This document shows positions 5,906 to 6,382 of a stretch of 6,382 nt of DNA, in pieces. This DNA is from an uncultured Burkholderiales bacterium (GTDB taxonomy: Bacteria > Pseudomonadota > Gammaproteobacteria > Burkholderiales > Burkholderiaceae_C): positions 1-6,382 of the forward strand of contig CAIODE010000540.1 of NCBI GenBank assembly GCA_903856875.1, written 5' to 3'. Under the pieces are notes generated by a model that had not been told where the DNA came from, made no database searches, and worked only from the letters and a program-made list of their open reading frames with translations. The first letter of the stretch is position 1. Every line of letters starts with the position of its first letter. A program made the translations under genes and the position numbers.

Positions 5906-6382
5906 TTAAGACTGTAAAACCTGAAGTAATTCAGTTTCTATTTCAATCTGTTCCCGGTTGTGTTGAAGCGCCGAACCTTCAATCAGGAAGGTGTCTTCCA
6001 CGCGTTCGCCCAGCGTACTGATCTTGGCCAACTTCAAACTAATGCTGTGTTTGGCAAGCACGGTGGCCACACTGTAGAGCAGTCCCATTTTGTCACTGGC
6101 TGAAATGGCCAAAAGCCAGCTTTGAGCTTTTTCATCCGGGTGCAAAGTGATGCGCGGCGCAATGGGAAAGTTCTTCACACGCCTTGAGACACGCCCTTTG
6201 GTGGGAGGGGGCAGGGTGCCTTTTTGATTGATGGTGACGCTGAGACCAGATTCCACCATGGTGATGAGTTCGCGGTAGTGCTCTGGTAGCAGCGAGGTGA
6301 CAACTTGAAAAGTATCTAGCGCATAACCATTTTTAGCCGTGTGAATTTTGGCGTCCAAAATACTGAATCCGGCTTGGTCAAA
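5906..6382 (-). CDS. glnD: GlnD, PII uridylyltransferase / uridylyl-removing enzyme, C-terminal part (partial)
   Basis: The last 158 residues of GlnD, cut by the window edge; the frame is open from 6382 to the TAA at 5906-5908. GlnD senses glutamine and adds or removes UMP on PII proteins (GlnB/GlnK), controlling glutamine synthetase and nitrogen-regulated transcription. What is visible is the regulatory end only. The end of the first ACT domain includes ILDAKIHTAKNGYALDTFQV (about residues 8-27 of the visible part). A basic linker follows, and then the complete second ACT domain, from SWLLAISASDKMGLLYSVA (about 88-106) to the final EDTFLIEG and ETELLQVL. These ACT domains bind glutamine in characterised GlnD proteins. 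The nucleotidyltransferase and HD domains lie outside the window. An apparent start at 6358 is a TTG coding for an internal leucine, not a real start. Confidence 0.93.
   Translation of the reverse strand, partial: FDQAGFSILDAKIHTAKNGYALDTFQVVTSLLPEHYRELITMVESGLSVTINQKGTLPPPTKGRVSRRVKNFPIAPRITLHPDEKAQSWLLAISASDKMGLLYSVATVLAKHSISLKLAKISTLGERVEDTFLIEGSALQHNREQIEIETELLQVLQS

Noticed and set aside
6356..6358. A start codon for a separate 150-residue ACT-domain protein
   Set aside because: The codon is TTG within the continuous GlnD frame, which stays open to the window edge and reads FDQAGFSILDAKIHT, so it is an internal leucine.

Overview
The window reads as ordinary chromosome from a Gram-negative betaproteobacterium. 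It is most likely Burkholderiales and probably a freshwater Comamonadaceae of the Limnohabitans/Rhodoferax type. This placement is inference from remembered protein similarity (YgiQ, GlnD C-terminus, RlmB, paired short chromate transporters) and from a moderate G+C content, near 50% by eye. The DNA is gene-dense, with intergenic gaps of only a few bases at several junctions. I see no mobile element, tRNA, rRNA or CRISPR array.

Layout. (1) Bases 1-62 carry the last 19 codons of an unidentified plus-strand gene. (2) A TesA-type SGNH arylesterase/thioesterase (minus, 90-788) is divergent from a YbbA/LolD-type ABC ATPase (plus, 787-1464). Their two start codons share one CATG. (3) The ATPase is followed after 7 bases by the 23S rRNA methyltransferase gene rlmB (start reassigned to 1472), with no permease gene between. 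(4) rlmB converges on a two-gene operon of short chromate-transporter (CHR) proteins (minus, 3434-2215), with stop codons two bases apart. (5) A 142-base divergent spacer (3435-3576) separates the CHR operon from ygiQ, a large radical SAM protein (plus, 3577-5859). (6) ygiQ converges on the 3' end of glnD (minus, 5906 to the window edge), the PII uridylyltransferase/uridylyl-removing enzyme.

Working together. The two CHR half-proteins very likely form one transporter. TesA and the ABC ATPase are a conserved divergent neighbour pair, but in E. coli the ATPase is followed by its permease (YbbP) and here it is not. rlmB (ribosome modification), ygiQ (unknown function) and glnD (nitrogen signalling) look like independent housekeeping genes. 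There are six complete protein genes and two partial ones.

I do not see a clear undescribed system. The items most worth a second look are a second four-cysteine cluster in YgiQ, a pair of mutually exclusive hairpins at the ATPase/rlmB junction, the orphan ABC ATPase, the shared CATG start, and a possible leaderless start for the first chromate-transporter gene.
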